This document shows positions 1-12,514 of a DNA stretch of 64,000 nucleotides, one piece after another. The translations under genes and the position numbers were made by a program. The notes below the pieces were generated by a model. That model was given only the letters and a program-made list of their open reading frames with translations. It did not search any database and was not told the origin of the DNA. The stretch spans positions 3,005,779-3,069,778 of the forward strand of contig OZ026570.1 in assembly GCA_964020155.1 (NCBI GenBank). The letters are read 5' to 3'. Position 1 is the stretch's first letter. Each line of letters opens with the position of its first letter. This DNA comes from Chondrilla cf. caribensis. Its lineage: Eukaryota; Porifera; Demospongiae; Chondrillida; Chondrillidae.

Positions 1-224
1 GATATGTAGAACACTGAAGGCCAACCCCCGGCAAACCCACACTTGCAGAGCCAGCCAGTCAAGGGGAAGGTGGCAATGCTCCCGACTATAATCCCTGACC
101 CACTAATGAAGGACATCCTTGATCTCTCAAGAGGTGGTGACCACTTGGCCACTAAGGCATGAGTAGACGGGATACTAGCACTCTGGAGGTTGTAGCAAAG
201 ACCATGTATTGAACTACAAGCATC

Positions 225-277
<53 letters not shown>

Positions 278-1926
278 CAATCTACCAATAAGCAAACAAG
301 CACCTCTGAAAATCCTTGTAAGACTCTGACTGTCACCAGTGGTACTATGCTGGTAGTTGCAGTTGTTGCCAGAGGAGTCAGGAGACTCAGGAGAGATGCC
401 AGGAGTATCCCTAACCCAAACACATACTTTGCATTCAATCGTGTTGCAAGGTAGCCACCAGGTAGTTGAAAGAATGGATAGCCATAGAAAAAAGCTGAAA
501 GAATCAGAGCTAGAAAAGAGGGATTGAGAAAAACATGTCAACATTGTCAAGTAATTCGAGTTTAAAAGTGTAACTTGCTTAGCAAGTACCTGGGTTGGTA
601 TATACTCCTGGTTAGTGAGTGCACTTCACTTGGTCCCTAGCTCATGTACATTATGTCAACCAGTACTTACAACCAGTACTGATAGCAAGTGCCTCTGATA
701 AGAAGTACAGATTTGGTGTGCCTTCAAGGTACTTACTAGCAAGTTGGACTGTACGTGCACACTTGTAAGTACATCCGCACATCTCAGTCCACACAGTGGG
801 AAATTGGTAGGAATAAGAATAAAGAGGCAGTTTGGAACACCCCACACCGTGTGACTGTCCAACAGGGTTAAGTGGGTAAGAAAGCCTGCCATACAAGGTC
901 CACCACAGTGCTACCACAAATTTCAAATATGAAGGTGACATTCTAAGATTAGGCTGATCAAGTCTAATTTTAAGGTCATCTACAAATATGTGTGCATTAT
1001 GTATGTATACGTATATGTAATAAAATTGGTCACTTCTAATCAGTATTAGTCTGTACACAATGACATACTTCCATAAATCCGTACACAGTGTTGCTCAGTA
1101 CAATCTGTACACATGTAATGTCATGTTTACAGCACTGTCACAAAAAATATTGACCAGCGTATATGGCAGGTTTTTAATTCTGTGATACTCAGAGGTAGGT
1201 TGATTTTTGGTTGGTAGGATAATTGTTGAATCTGGAAAATGTCCAACGAACATAGGTCTAAAATTTAGCACCAGCATCCTATTCTACAGAATAAAATATT
1301 GCCGTGAAATATTGACCTCGGGCAACTTTCGAATAAGTCGATTTAGCCATGACAGTTCAGTCTGTACATAATGTAATATAATGTTAACAGCATAGTTGAT
1401 CTGCACATAATGTCATGTTTACAGCACAATTGATCTCTACACAATGTCTGATACAATCTGTACACAATGTCATGTTTTATAGCAGAATCTGTACATAATG
1501 TTGTTTACAGCACACTTGATCTGTACACAATGTCATGTTTACAGCACAGTCTGTAGACAACATCCAGTACATACACAATGCCCGCCATCTACCTTGTTGG
1601 TTGTTGTCCCAGAAAAAGACTGGGGCGGTGGGTGTACAAGAGCTGGTATCGTTGGCACCTCCCGCGTTCGGTTTATCCGCTGTTTGGTTGGTCATGGCAA
1701 CCACAGCCACGCTCAAGTTGACCCGAAGTACGTACAAGACAAACGTGCCAAAGAACGTCATCACGGCAAGGATGTACCGGGCAGGGATGAATGGCAGCCA
1801 ATCCCGACACAAACAACTTCTGTTTGTTTGCGAGTTAGCATTGACAATGAGAAGCTCTTCTTCATCTTTTGTCTGTTTCTTTCTCAAGCAGTCAGTGCGT
1901 ATACAAGTGCATGCTAAGGGGTCCAT
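1..1926 (-). CDS. SLC17 family (sialin/VGLUT-like) transporter, 5' part, cut by window edge
   Basis: Three minus-strand exons: 1593-1926 (start codon at 1926), 304-509 and 1-182 (continues beyond the window). The phases join cleanly (1, then 0). Exon 1 gives an N-terminal cytosolic tail and first membrane helix ending in RVNLSVAVVAM, the SLC17 signature. An acidic dileucine motif DEEELL sits at residues 21-26, and NQT/NDT glycosylation sites lie in the first lumenal loop. Exon 2 carries FFYGYPFFQLPGG and VRVLQGFSE. Exon 3 carries AKWSPPLERS and GGWPSVFY. These motifs in this order are diagnostic of the anion-coupled SLC17 major-facilitator transporters (sialin, vesicular glutamate transporters, phosphate transporters). 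The dileucine signal resembles the lysosomal sorting signal of sialin, so a lysosomal or vesicular transporter is the best inference. Substrate cannot be decided from this part. About 240 residues are visible. Confidence 0.9.
227..272. repeat. (CA)n microsatellite in SLC17 intron 2
   Basis: About 22 CA units, a short distance downstream (on the minus strand) of the exon 2 donor site at 303/304. Confidence 0.95.
510..1592 (-). other. SLC17 intron 1, repeat-bearing
   Basis: This intron separates SLC17 exons 1 and 2. It holds one copy of the ~187-bp inverted-repeat element (568-754) and, at 1360-1560, repeated short phrases of the type tctgtacacaatgtcatgtttacagca. No other exon was seen. Confidence 0.75.
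568..754. repeat. ~187-bp dispersed inverted-repeat element (family 1), copy 1
   Basis: Begins aacttgcttagcaagtacct and ends with its inverted counterpart aggtacttactagcaagtt. The core contains ggttagtgagtgcacttcac and ctctgataagaagtacag. The same core and ends recur in the window at about 10432, 10600, 15487, 22912, 23037, 37568 and 58352, in both orientations. It fits a non-autonomous, MITE-like DNA element. Confidence 0.75.
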
Positions 1927-2487
1927 GGAATGGTAGAATGCAGACGGTTTGTATTGAATGTACTACGAAGCTGGACAAGGTCACGAGTTAGCGTGTGGGT
2001 GTGATTGAATTAAGGCGGGGCCCGTCCTCGATACGACCGGGGCCGCGACAAATGTTCCCCGACGAAGCTAATTAAAATGGCGCGGGTGCTTCGAATCCGC
2101 TAATTAAACCGGGATGAAATTATTATATAGTCTATCGACTATAATATAGTAAGCACACGAGTATCAAAATCTGCAGTACGTTTCATACGCGCGAATTCGA
2201 ATATCTTGTAATTATTATCTAAAGAACACCCGAACGTCTGCTAGAATCATCTTCATGGATCTTTTGAATATCTTATTTACTTGTTTATATCATATATACA
2301 AGTAAATAAGATAATTGTAATCAATCAATATTAGTTTTTCAGTTGGCATATTATTGTTATTCCCATCAAATCAACATTACAAAAGTCAGTTTTACATAAT
2401 TCTGAGAATTATCGAGTTCTAGTAGACTTCAAAACAGCTATACATATTCATAGCATTGATTCAGTCCATACTGAGGATCACATTTTT
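1927..2487. other. Intergenic: SLC17 upstream region and SR-gene 3' flank
   Basis: Lies upstream of the SLC17 start and downstream of the SR-rich gene's stop, both on the minus strand. A GC-rich patch at about 2015-2055 may be part of the SLC17 promoter, but no clear core element was identified. An inverted repeat occurs at 2269-2313: 16-bp arms starting tatcttatttacttgt around a 13-nt loop, followed on the minus strand by A/T-rich sequence. No AATAAA was found in the SR-gene 3' flank. Confidence 0.5.
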
Positions 2488-4731
2488 CTATCGTGGTCCT
2501 CTCCTGACAAACTCCCCAGATCTCTTCTTCTTCAGTCGTTCTTTCTCCATCTTGTGTCTCCGGGCAATTTCTTCGGCACTCCCCTTAGTGGACACACTCC
2601 CCAGTCGAGAAGAGAGGTCTCGATGCTTCTTCTTCGGGCCGAGCCTCCTTGCTAGTTCCTTAGGAAGGTCAGGCATGACGACATCTCGATGCTGGCCTCT
2701 GTGATCTGTCAAATGAGGACAAACACAAGAATAAGCAGAGTGGAGATTACTATCAGAGAGAAATGTAACAGTACATACTTTACACACTGTATATCGTAAT
2801 ATAAACATAATATTATATGGACTTCTTCACACTTGTATATGTGTATATATATAATATATATATATACATACATGCTTCTTTATCTTTCTTACATAGTCAC
2901 ACATGTATTACACATATTCTATACACTGATGATTGAAAATTACAGCCGATTCCCAGTACTAGTACACGCACAATACACTCAACTACCAGGCTGGCGATAT
3001 CATAAGAACTAGTATACATGTACATACGTAGGTATAAACTGCTAATGATGGACATGAATTTTCACAAATAATAAAGATGACAGTTGATTGTTCACCTTCC
3101 ATATTATTAACCAAAATGTGCTAGAATAATCAACTCCTACCGACAAACAGGTTGCCGTCTCTTCCACAAGTACCAAACCATACTCACCATTTCTCTGCCG
3201 ACCATGTGGGAATGACTCCCCCCCACCTCTGACGCAGGATGGGGACACTTGGATTGGGGAGCTGATTCTCCTCCGAGGTATACCTAACATGCGCACACAA
3301 AGGGAAGGGGTTAGGGTGCGAGAATCAGTGAGTGAAGAACACACCAGGTAATTCTTAAGTTTGACATGACTGAGACCACCTATGGGATTAGTTGAAGTAT
3401 AGTAGAACCTCACAATTGAGACCACCTGTTGGACCAGTTGAAGTACAGTAGAACCTCACAACTGAGACCACCTATGGGACTAGTTGAAGTACAGTAGAAC
3501 CTCACAATTGAGACCACCTGTGGGACCAGTTGAAGCACAGTAGAACCTCACAATTGAGACACCTACAGGATTAGTTGAAGTACAGTAGAACCTCACAACT
3601 GAGACCACCTATGGGACTAGTTGAAGTACAGTAGAACCTCACAACTGAGACCACCTATGGGACTAGTTGAAGTACAGTAGAACCTCACAACTGAGACCAC
3701 CTATGGGACCAGTTGAAGTACAGTAGAACCTCACAATTGAGACCACCTATGGGACCAGTTGAAGTACAGTAGAACCTCACAACTGAGACCACCTATGGGA
3801 CTAGTTGAAGTACAGTAGAACCTCACAACTGAGACTATCTATGGGACCAGTTGAAGTACAGTAGAACCTCACAATTGAGACCACCTGTGGGACCAGTTGA
3901 AGCACAGTAGAACCTCACAATTGAGACCACCTATGGGACCAGTTGAAGTGCAGTAGAACCTCACAACTGAGACCACCTATGGGACTAGTTGAAGTACAGT
4001 AGAACCTCACAATTGAGACCACCTGTGGGACCAGTTGAAGTACAGTAGAACCTCACAATTGAGACCACCTATAGGACCAGTTGAAGTGGTCTCAATTGTG
4101 AGGTGGTCCTAATTCTGTTGTTGACTGTGCAAGCAAGGTCGTACAGTAGAAATTCCAGGGACTGAAAAAATAGAGGTTGTACGAGGTACAGAGATTGTAT
4201 TTGTGTGGGGTTTCACTGCATAGGGAATTCCCCATCATCCTGACTGATCACACATCTACCAAATAAGGTCTTAGACAATAAGTACACACAGAGAGGAAAC
4301 ACGGGTCATGACAACCAGTCAGTAAACACAGGGTCATCACCTCCATGTGTTAAAAGAGGCAATGGGGATTCACCAAAGTCCTACGTAACTGATCAAACAT
4401 CTATCAAATAAGGTCTTAGGCAATGAGTACACACAGAGAGGAAACAGCAGTCATGACAACCAGTCAGTAAACAGGGTCATCACCTCCATGTGTCAAAAAG
4501 AGGCAATGGGGATTCACCAAAGTCCTAACTGATCAAACATTGTATCAAAAAAGCCATCATTTGATGCAAACACAACAATATACCCAACCTATGCATCATA
4601 ATAAGGTGACCTATGTATACAATACAATACATGACTGATAAGGACACAGCTCGTACAAATTGGTTAGCATAAACAGTTTACATGGAAACCATATTGAATT
4701 CATTTAAATAATGATACTGTGTGTGTAGGTG

Positions 4732-4795
<64 letters not shown>

Positions 4796-5773
4796 GTGTG
4801 TGTGTGTGTGTGTGCACGTGCGTGTGTATGGGTACATGTGCACGTACATGCATTGTGCGATATTTATGTATACATCGTGTGCATCTATACAGTAATATAT
4901 GGCCTATATGCCATGCATTATTTCTATTATTACACTGTTGTTATATCACACATCTCACATCAACACAACACACTGTATACAATGGGTCAACCTTCCAGTA
5001 AACTACCATAAGACACTAATGAAAACGTCACAAACTACTGTAGGAAAGTACGTACAAGTGTACGTCCATACGTACCTTGTTCTCTGGAGGTTCCTCCTTC
5101 ATCAGGGACATTCAGTTCTTCATCAAATTCATCATCTTTCAAACGAAAAAACACAAATTATTACAGAATCGAACAAGCTATTATGTCAAAATTCCAACAC
5201 ACAAGCTCAATTTTCTCCAGGTGTCATTTTGACAGGTTTTGAACTCATGGCCATGACACCATGTTTACTATCCAACATCTCAGGCGCTATGCCTGTACAT
5301 ACATATGTTGACATGCATGTAACATGCTAACATGTACATATATAACTACATTACAAAACGCACGTAACATACTACACGTAAAGTGAACTCTTACTAAACC
5401 AGCACAATTCACATTCAAAAAACATGGTGGATAAAAGAGTTTGGCAGGCTAACTGCATATATTACTGAGCATAGGAAAGGTACAGACAATTTAGTCCACC
5501 CACCATAGTCCTCATTGAACTCTATAGCATCTTCCCCTTCTCCGAACATGTTTGCCTTCGCTCGTATGTCAGTGCTGTTACCAGTCTCTTTGGTATCCTC
5601 TTGTAGCTCACTGGCGCTCATGGAGGGTGATGTTGAGACTCTCTCACCTACAAAATAGTTACAGTAACAAACAGATGCATTCATACAAGTTGCACATAAG
5701 ACATACACTGAGTTGTACATATGTACGTATGCACATGCATGCAACACACACACATACACACATACACACACAG

Positions 5774-5850
<77 letters not shown>

Positions 5851-8435
5851 AAGTGTACAATACGTGAGTGCATATGTTGGATACATGCACAGAACTGCCC
5901 ACACCCAGAATGCGGTGCCTTACTGTACTGTACACACACGCGCACACATAATAGTACAGAGACATTGGACCCAAGGTTCTTTGGTATTGTAGGAATGAAC
6001 TACGTGTGACACAGAATATTCCCAAGCTACGAGCCTGAGACTCAACAACAGAGGACATCCTATCCACCACAGCACCATTATGGGATAGATCAGTCCATGT
6101 GATGTAGTGAAAGCATGACCGCTGCCAAGTCAGCCAATTCCCCACATTCATGGGAGGATCTTCCCACAATCACATGAACACGGGGAAGCTGACCTAGCGA
6201 TGAGCAGGAGATAAACCTTGTGGACATATATGCTGGTATGTAAACAAATGAATATGCTGGTATGTAAACACATACGTAGATATGTTGCATCCCCAAACAT
6301 ATGAGTAAGCACTGCATTTACATAGAGTTGTGGTCAATAGTAAAGAACTTACTAAGAAAGAAATCCCAGTTTGTACCTAAGTATACACAGCTAAATGTAG
6401 TCCTTTCCTATGCACCTACGTACGTATGTACACATATCATGTACTTGTGAATAAAGGAGAAATGTGTCTGCTTTCAATTGAGATACGAATCCCATCAAAG
6501 TTTAATGATCTACAACTGAACAAATCCTGTGATACATTGGAATGTATTGAATTACCTGTATGTAGCTGGTGAGAGTGTATTAGGTACATTCCCCCTATGG
6601 GCTGGGATTGACTTTGGTGTTAAATGAACCCAAACACATGATAAGAATGCATACAAGTGCATCTGTGTGTTATATAGTATTCAACTAACTTGGTAAGTAC
6701 ACACACAAAATTAATAAATACGTAGTGTCCAGTGCAGAATTCAGCTGTTGGAGCAAACCTGTAGCACATGAACTGCAATACCTATGTATGTATGTACTCA
6801 CCCTCTTCAACACTCTCATTAGCACTGTCAACATCTTTCACTGAATGTCCCTTGTTTAGTTCGTTGTCCATCACTTCTCCACTCTCCTTCTCTTCCTTAG
6901 TGTCATCCTTCTTCTCAGATGCTGTTAATTTCTCTTCTTTCCATGGTGACTTTTTAGGTTCAAGAGACTTCTTCTGTGGTGACTTTGTTGTGTTAGTCTC
7001 CTTCCAAAAAGCTGCATCTGGTGTCGCATTCTTCTCTTTTTCAGCTTTGTTTCTTCTAACAATTGTGCTCTCCAAGGTATGCCTCGACCGGTGTGGTGAC
7101 ATTCGCCTCTCTCTGCCAAAGTTACTCCTCCCTCCACGCCGCTCAAAGACAGGTGGACTTCTACTGCGACGATGGGGCAAAGGTGAACGTCGTCGATCTG
7201 GCTGCTGCATGTGAAAATCTTCAAACTCTGGACTGTAGTGCGGTGGCATACGTGGAGAACCGTCAAAACGTCTCCGTCTTTCGCGAGCTCTGGGAGGCGT
7301 GTCGATGCGTCTCGGTGCAAGTCTGTCCTTGAGCGAGTCCGGCAGGTCCATATACCTATCACCACCACGATAAGGACCATCGGGTTGTCTGCGCTTCCTT
7401 GGTGATACTGAAGAACTGTGGACATTGTGGTAGTCGTAGGGGGAAGGTGGGCGTCTGTGGTAGTGGTCCTCGTGCACTCGAGAATGATCCGGAGGTGGGC
7501 GTCTCCAGGGGGCGTGGCGCTGGGGGGATTGTGGGTGGAGGTGTCTCCTATCTCTGTCTTTACGACGCTTGCCTTCCTTGAGATATTCTTGTCGTTTTAG
7601 CTTTCTCTTATCAACTGAAGGACCATCAATCTTCTTCTTGTGTTCTTGTCCCCTTTTACGCTTTCTAACGGGCGATGGAGACCTGCTACTTGATCTTGAG
7701 CTGTAGTCGGATTCCGAATCTGAGTAGGAACGGGAACGGGTCCGAGAACGTGAATGGGACCTGGAGCTTGCAGACAGAGAGGGAGAGTGTCCGTAGGAAC
7801 TTCTACTTCCGGACTGTGAAGAAGCAGATGTTGATCTGGAACGGGTCCGAGACCGAGATCGACTCCAAGATCTTGATCTGGATCTGGAAGTGGAGCTGGA
7901 TCTGTCTGATGCACTCTGCGTGGGCGTCCGTGACATATGCTTCACCTTCTTCTTGGGACTACAGGGGACAGAGATAAGCTGTCCAACATGAACACATGGC
8001 TCCATTCACATGTCATCCAGGAGTACATGGATATGTATGCAATTTCGAGAATGTACAGCGAATACTTGTTAATCTGCCACGATTCGTTTCAAAAAGTATG
8101 GCTGATTAACGAGTTAGGAGGATTAACTAGATGTACATTATTAATTGTAGATTATATGAAACTGGGAACTTGGGGTGAATAGGAGAAATTGACAGATTTT
8201 GGAAGAGTTCTCTGTGCTGCATTATGCTATGTTCCATACATGTCATGAAAGCTTGACATAGCACAACATCATCGTAATTACAGTACATTGTAACGCAGTT
8301 GTAGCAGAATCACATACACACTCGCACACATGCACACATGCACCATTAACATATGCACACATACGAACATGCACACATGCACACATGAACACATGCACAC
8401 ATGAACACATGCACACATGCACACATGAACACACA

Positions 8436-8510
<75 letters not shown>

Positions 8511-11500
8511 GATGATCTGGTTTTGATTCTGCTTGCTCTGACTGAAGTGAGACTGTTGTTGATACTGCCCCACATTTGAGGGCATCTTACCTGTGAGGCC
8601 AGAAAAATGATACCTTCACTTAAAGTTTCTTGATCACACACATCATGTCAAAATAAAATACGCTTAACATTATAGTATCATGTACTTATGTCAACATTAA
8701 GGTTATCTGATACATAAAACTTTGCCCTCACAAAAACCACTAGTACCATCCCCTGCCACCACCATTTGAGGAGAGCAATTTCACATTTCCTTGTGGACAA
8801 GATTTCGACCATGAACACAGCAATTTGTGAAATCAAGTAGAGAGCTAGCTGGGAATAAATCACACTTGCAAAAAGTTAATGCTATAAGATACGTATATGA
8901 GTGCCAGATTAGAAGCTTTCTTCATCACAAAAATCATATTAAATAAAAACGCATATGTATTATACATAGAGGTGTAGGAAGAATTAGAAATTGGGGAGGC
9001 CACACTATCGCCAGAGGCTGGACGCAGATGTGGTTGTCAAACCCAAGGTCTTTGCACGTAAAGTCAAATAACGTAGAAATGGCACAGAAAACATCTTTGT
9101 TACAAGAAAAATGGCAGCTCTATAAATAGAGGTTGAATAGATAAAAATCAGAATGTTTTGATATATGTTATCCTCTCAGTCAGCACTGTCCACGAGGCAA
9201 ATAATGCCATTTAGGATATAAATAGTAAGGTTTTGGTTATGTAATTACTTTTCTCTGTGACTTTAAAAAAATACCAGTGCTGTACTAAAAAGCGGAGCAT
9301 CCAAAGTCTCCCCAGTCTCCTCTATTCCAACATCACTGATATGTACATATGTCAATATCAAAGTTATCCAATACATGTACACAAAACCTGCCCTCACAGA
9401 AATCACCAGTAATATCCCCTCACCCTCTACATAGTACATTACTTCATTTCCATATTAGGATAAACTCATTATGACGTCATGTACTGTGTGGTTGAAAACC
9501 TGTTATTTTAAACTTATTAGTGTAGGGGGTGTTTGTAGGGGAATTTTCCAGGGAAAATACCACAGTACTTCATCTTCAACAGGAAAATAATATAAATAGC
9601 CTATTTTCAGCTTTTAAACAAATCAATTTTGTTAATTATTGGATCGGATGATCGAGCAATATTCGATTATCAGGGTATTGGTGCGTGTGACTTTCTATTT
9701 TGGTCATGTTATCCAAGTACATGAAGCAAATCTGTTACATCAGCAAAATTTGAGTATTAGATACATAACCACAAGGGATAAACAAGGGACTTTTGTTTTA
9801 GTGTGGCAAAATTCAAACTAGCATCATCATCACTCTCATCAGCATTGACTAAAGCAAGGAAAAGATGCTCATCAAAATATTGCTATGAGTTACAGGCTAC
9901 GGGTTAGGGGATCTTATTTCACCAGGGAAAGTCTTTAGGCATGAGGCATACGTACAAGCACTCAGAATGGTACTTGTGGCAAGGAGACCATGATAGGTAG
10001 TGAAGGTCATAAGCATCATGACATTCTCCTAATGGAATGAAGCCTTCCTTGGCTTCTTCCCCTAATTGCATGGTGCAACTACACACACCATTCATAGAAA
10101 AAGGTATGTAATCTCAACAAAGTCTTCCCATCACACATGGCCTCTTTCAGAATACATACACACGTATATGCACATGGAAGTGCTAAATCAACAGTATTGC
10201 AGGAGGGGAAAAAACCCTGCCAACACAGCAAGATGATGAATCAGAAGTTTACCCTGGAATTCCCCCCCCATGTAGCCAAACATGAAACCTACAGACACGA
10301 CCAGGCATATTTGGGCATCCTCAATCATGCTTTAGGTTCTTCACCCACCAGGATACCCACCAAGAGTGTCAACAACAGTCAATCCAATTCCCACGCCCAG
10401 CTGGTAATTATACTAACTCAATCACGACGGCAGACCTTGCTGAGTAAGCATCATAGAGGCCACAGCAAATCTGTACTTCTAATCAGAGGTACTTGCTAAC
10501 AGTACTGGTTGACATAGTGTGCATGAGCTAGGGACTTAGTGAAGTGCATGTATTATCTGTTAACTATCCTTCACACAATACTATAATTGCCCATTTACAG
10601 TACAGTCCAACTTGCTTAGTAAGTACCTCAAAAAGCACAGCAAATTGGTACTTCTCATCAGAGGTACTTACTATCAGTACTGGTTGACATTGCGTACACA
10701 ATAATAAGAGTATGTACTAGCCAGCCTGAGGGTACTTACTTAACAAGTTGTACTGTACATAATTTACCAAAATGTAAAAAGACAAACATGCATCTGCAAT
10801 TTTTTAAAATTACCCATGTACCACAGATGTTAAGTTTATTCATGACTGGGGAGTTATTATTGAATTAGCTATGAAATCACTAAACAGATGTCACTGGGGA
10901 CATTTATGAACATTGAAAACCGCAACACCACCACTTTCAGCTGTACCTGCAGTTGGGGCTGCACCATAGATACTCTATACTACGTACCCGTTGCGTAGTA
11001 TAGAGTATCTATGGCTGCACCTACACCACACAAGTTGAACACCAACACAACTTCCTACAGCACATCAAAGTGTTAACACAAAATTATGTAAACTTGATTG
11101 GTAGTAACCCTCGGATTGTCCCCTACAATTTTCTCAACACACTTTATGTTTTCCCACTCAAGCTTGAAAGTGGCAACAAGAGAGGCAAGAGGCTAACTAC
11201 ACTAATTGGTAACAACAGCTGTGCACACATATGTGCCTATGTACAAGGCATGAATGCACATAAGAAGCCTGTGATGGGTGAAATGTTGCACTAATGATTA
11301 ATTTGTGAAAAGAATTGTTTGAATATCGCTATAAACGTGTTAAAGAATAGTCCTACAACCATAAAGAAATACAACCAACATGTCTAACAACTTTCACATG
11401 TTCATACGCATGCATGTATGTATATTTTAAAACTTATGCTCTATTCAATACAAGTGCGAAGTACATAAGATTGAAGAGGTGAGTCACTGGACAGTGCCAA

Positions 11501-12373
11501 TTCTTGAGAAGAGCAATTTTATATTTCTTCACAGGCAAGAATTTGACCATGAAAATTGCACTTTGTGAAATTGAGGGAGAATATAACTGGCAATAAAATC
11601 ATACTCCTAAAAATGAACACTATAAGGTACATACATACGTATACGTATATGAGTGTCAGATAATAAGAGAGTAGGACGATGGAACCATCGGATTATCAAG
11701 ACAGCCATACCTATTGGATGTGAACATGGTCAACACATACAGCCACTCTCACTCACCAAGTACTGAGTACGGCATAGAGGACTTTGGCGGTGGTGGACCA
11801 GGTGGGGGTGGAGGAGGAGGCAGAGAATGGGGGTTGACCATCACTGCTTTGCCCATCATCTGATTCGATACAGTTCCCATCATCTGATTTTGTGCAGTTC
11901 CCATCATCTGGTTGGGCGAAGTTCCCATCAGTTGATTGGGTGGGGTTCCCATCAGTTGATTGGGTGTGGTTCCTATCATCTGGTTAGGTCCGGCTCTCAT
12001 CATCGGGTTGCTCATCATGGGGGTATTACCCATCATTTGATTGGGCGTGGCACCCATCATCTGACTACCCATCATGGGCGTGTTCCCCATCATTGCACTG
12101 GTCACAATGGGGGAATTTCTCATCATGTTGTGGGTTGCCATGGAAGCAGGTCTAATTCTAGTGTTACTTGTACGAGGAGGTGGTCCCATCATAGCAGTGG
12201 TTGCTATGGGCAACCGGGGGTTGATCATAGATGTCATATGCTGGCTGGTGGGATAGAGCCCGGAATGTTGAGACATCATCGGCATCTGCATCATCGGATT
12301 CATCGCTGACATTTGACCAGAAGGCTAGGAGTGTAAAGAGTACAATATGTGCAAATGAGTGAGTTTTTACATA

Positions 12374-12412
<39 letters not shown>

Positions 12413-12427
12413 GTACACACACACACA

Positions 12428-12514
<87 letters not shown>

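Larger units (their letters stand above)
8591..11756 (-). other. SR-gene intron, repeat-bearing
   Basis: Contains two copies of a dispersed repeat with gagagcaattt...caagatttcgaccatgaa at about 8680-8930 and 11490-11700 (a third, partial copy lies near 30770-30870, and a related piece at 9345-9440). It also holds family-1 elements (10432-10556 and 10600-10757) and the hairpin at 10958-11021. A 120-codon plus-strand frame at 10137-10499 overlaps the family-1 repeat and shows no domain, so it is not called as a gene. Confidence 0.65.

Noticed and set aside
3363..4115. CRISPR-like array (regular 46-bp period)
   Set aside because: Repeats are contiguous with no unique spacers, and the DNA is clearly eukaryotic.
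5659..6169. Long frames of Cys-Val or Thr-His repeats (also near 209, 4729, 8278, 12164, 21852, 39333 and 60500)
   Set aside because: They are translations of (TG)n/(CA)n microsatellites in introns, open in several frames at once; not genes.
7063..7581. Plus-strand frames opposite the SR domain
   Set aside because: They are antisense shadows of the SR-rich exon, whose minus-strand frame is long, compositionally coherent and splice-consistent.
10137..10499. 120-codon plus-strand frame as a gene
   Set aside because: It overlaps a dispersed repeat, lies inside an intron of the SR-rich gene, and shows no domain or splice support.
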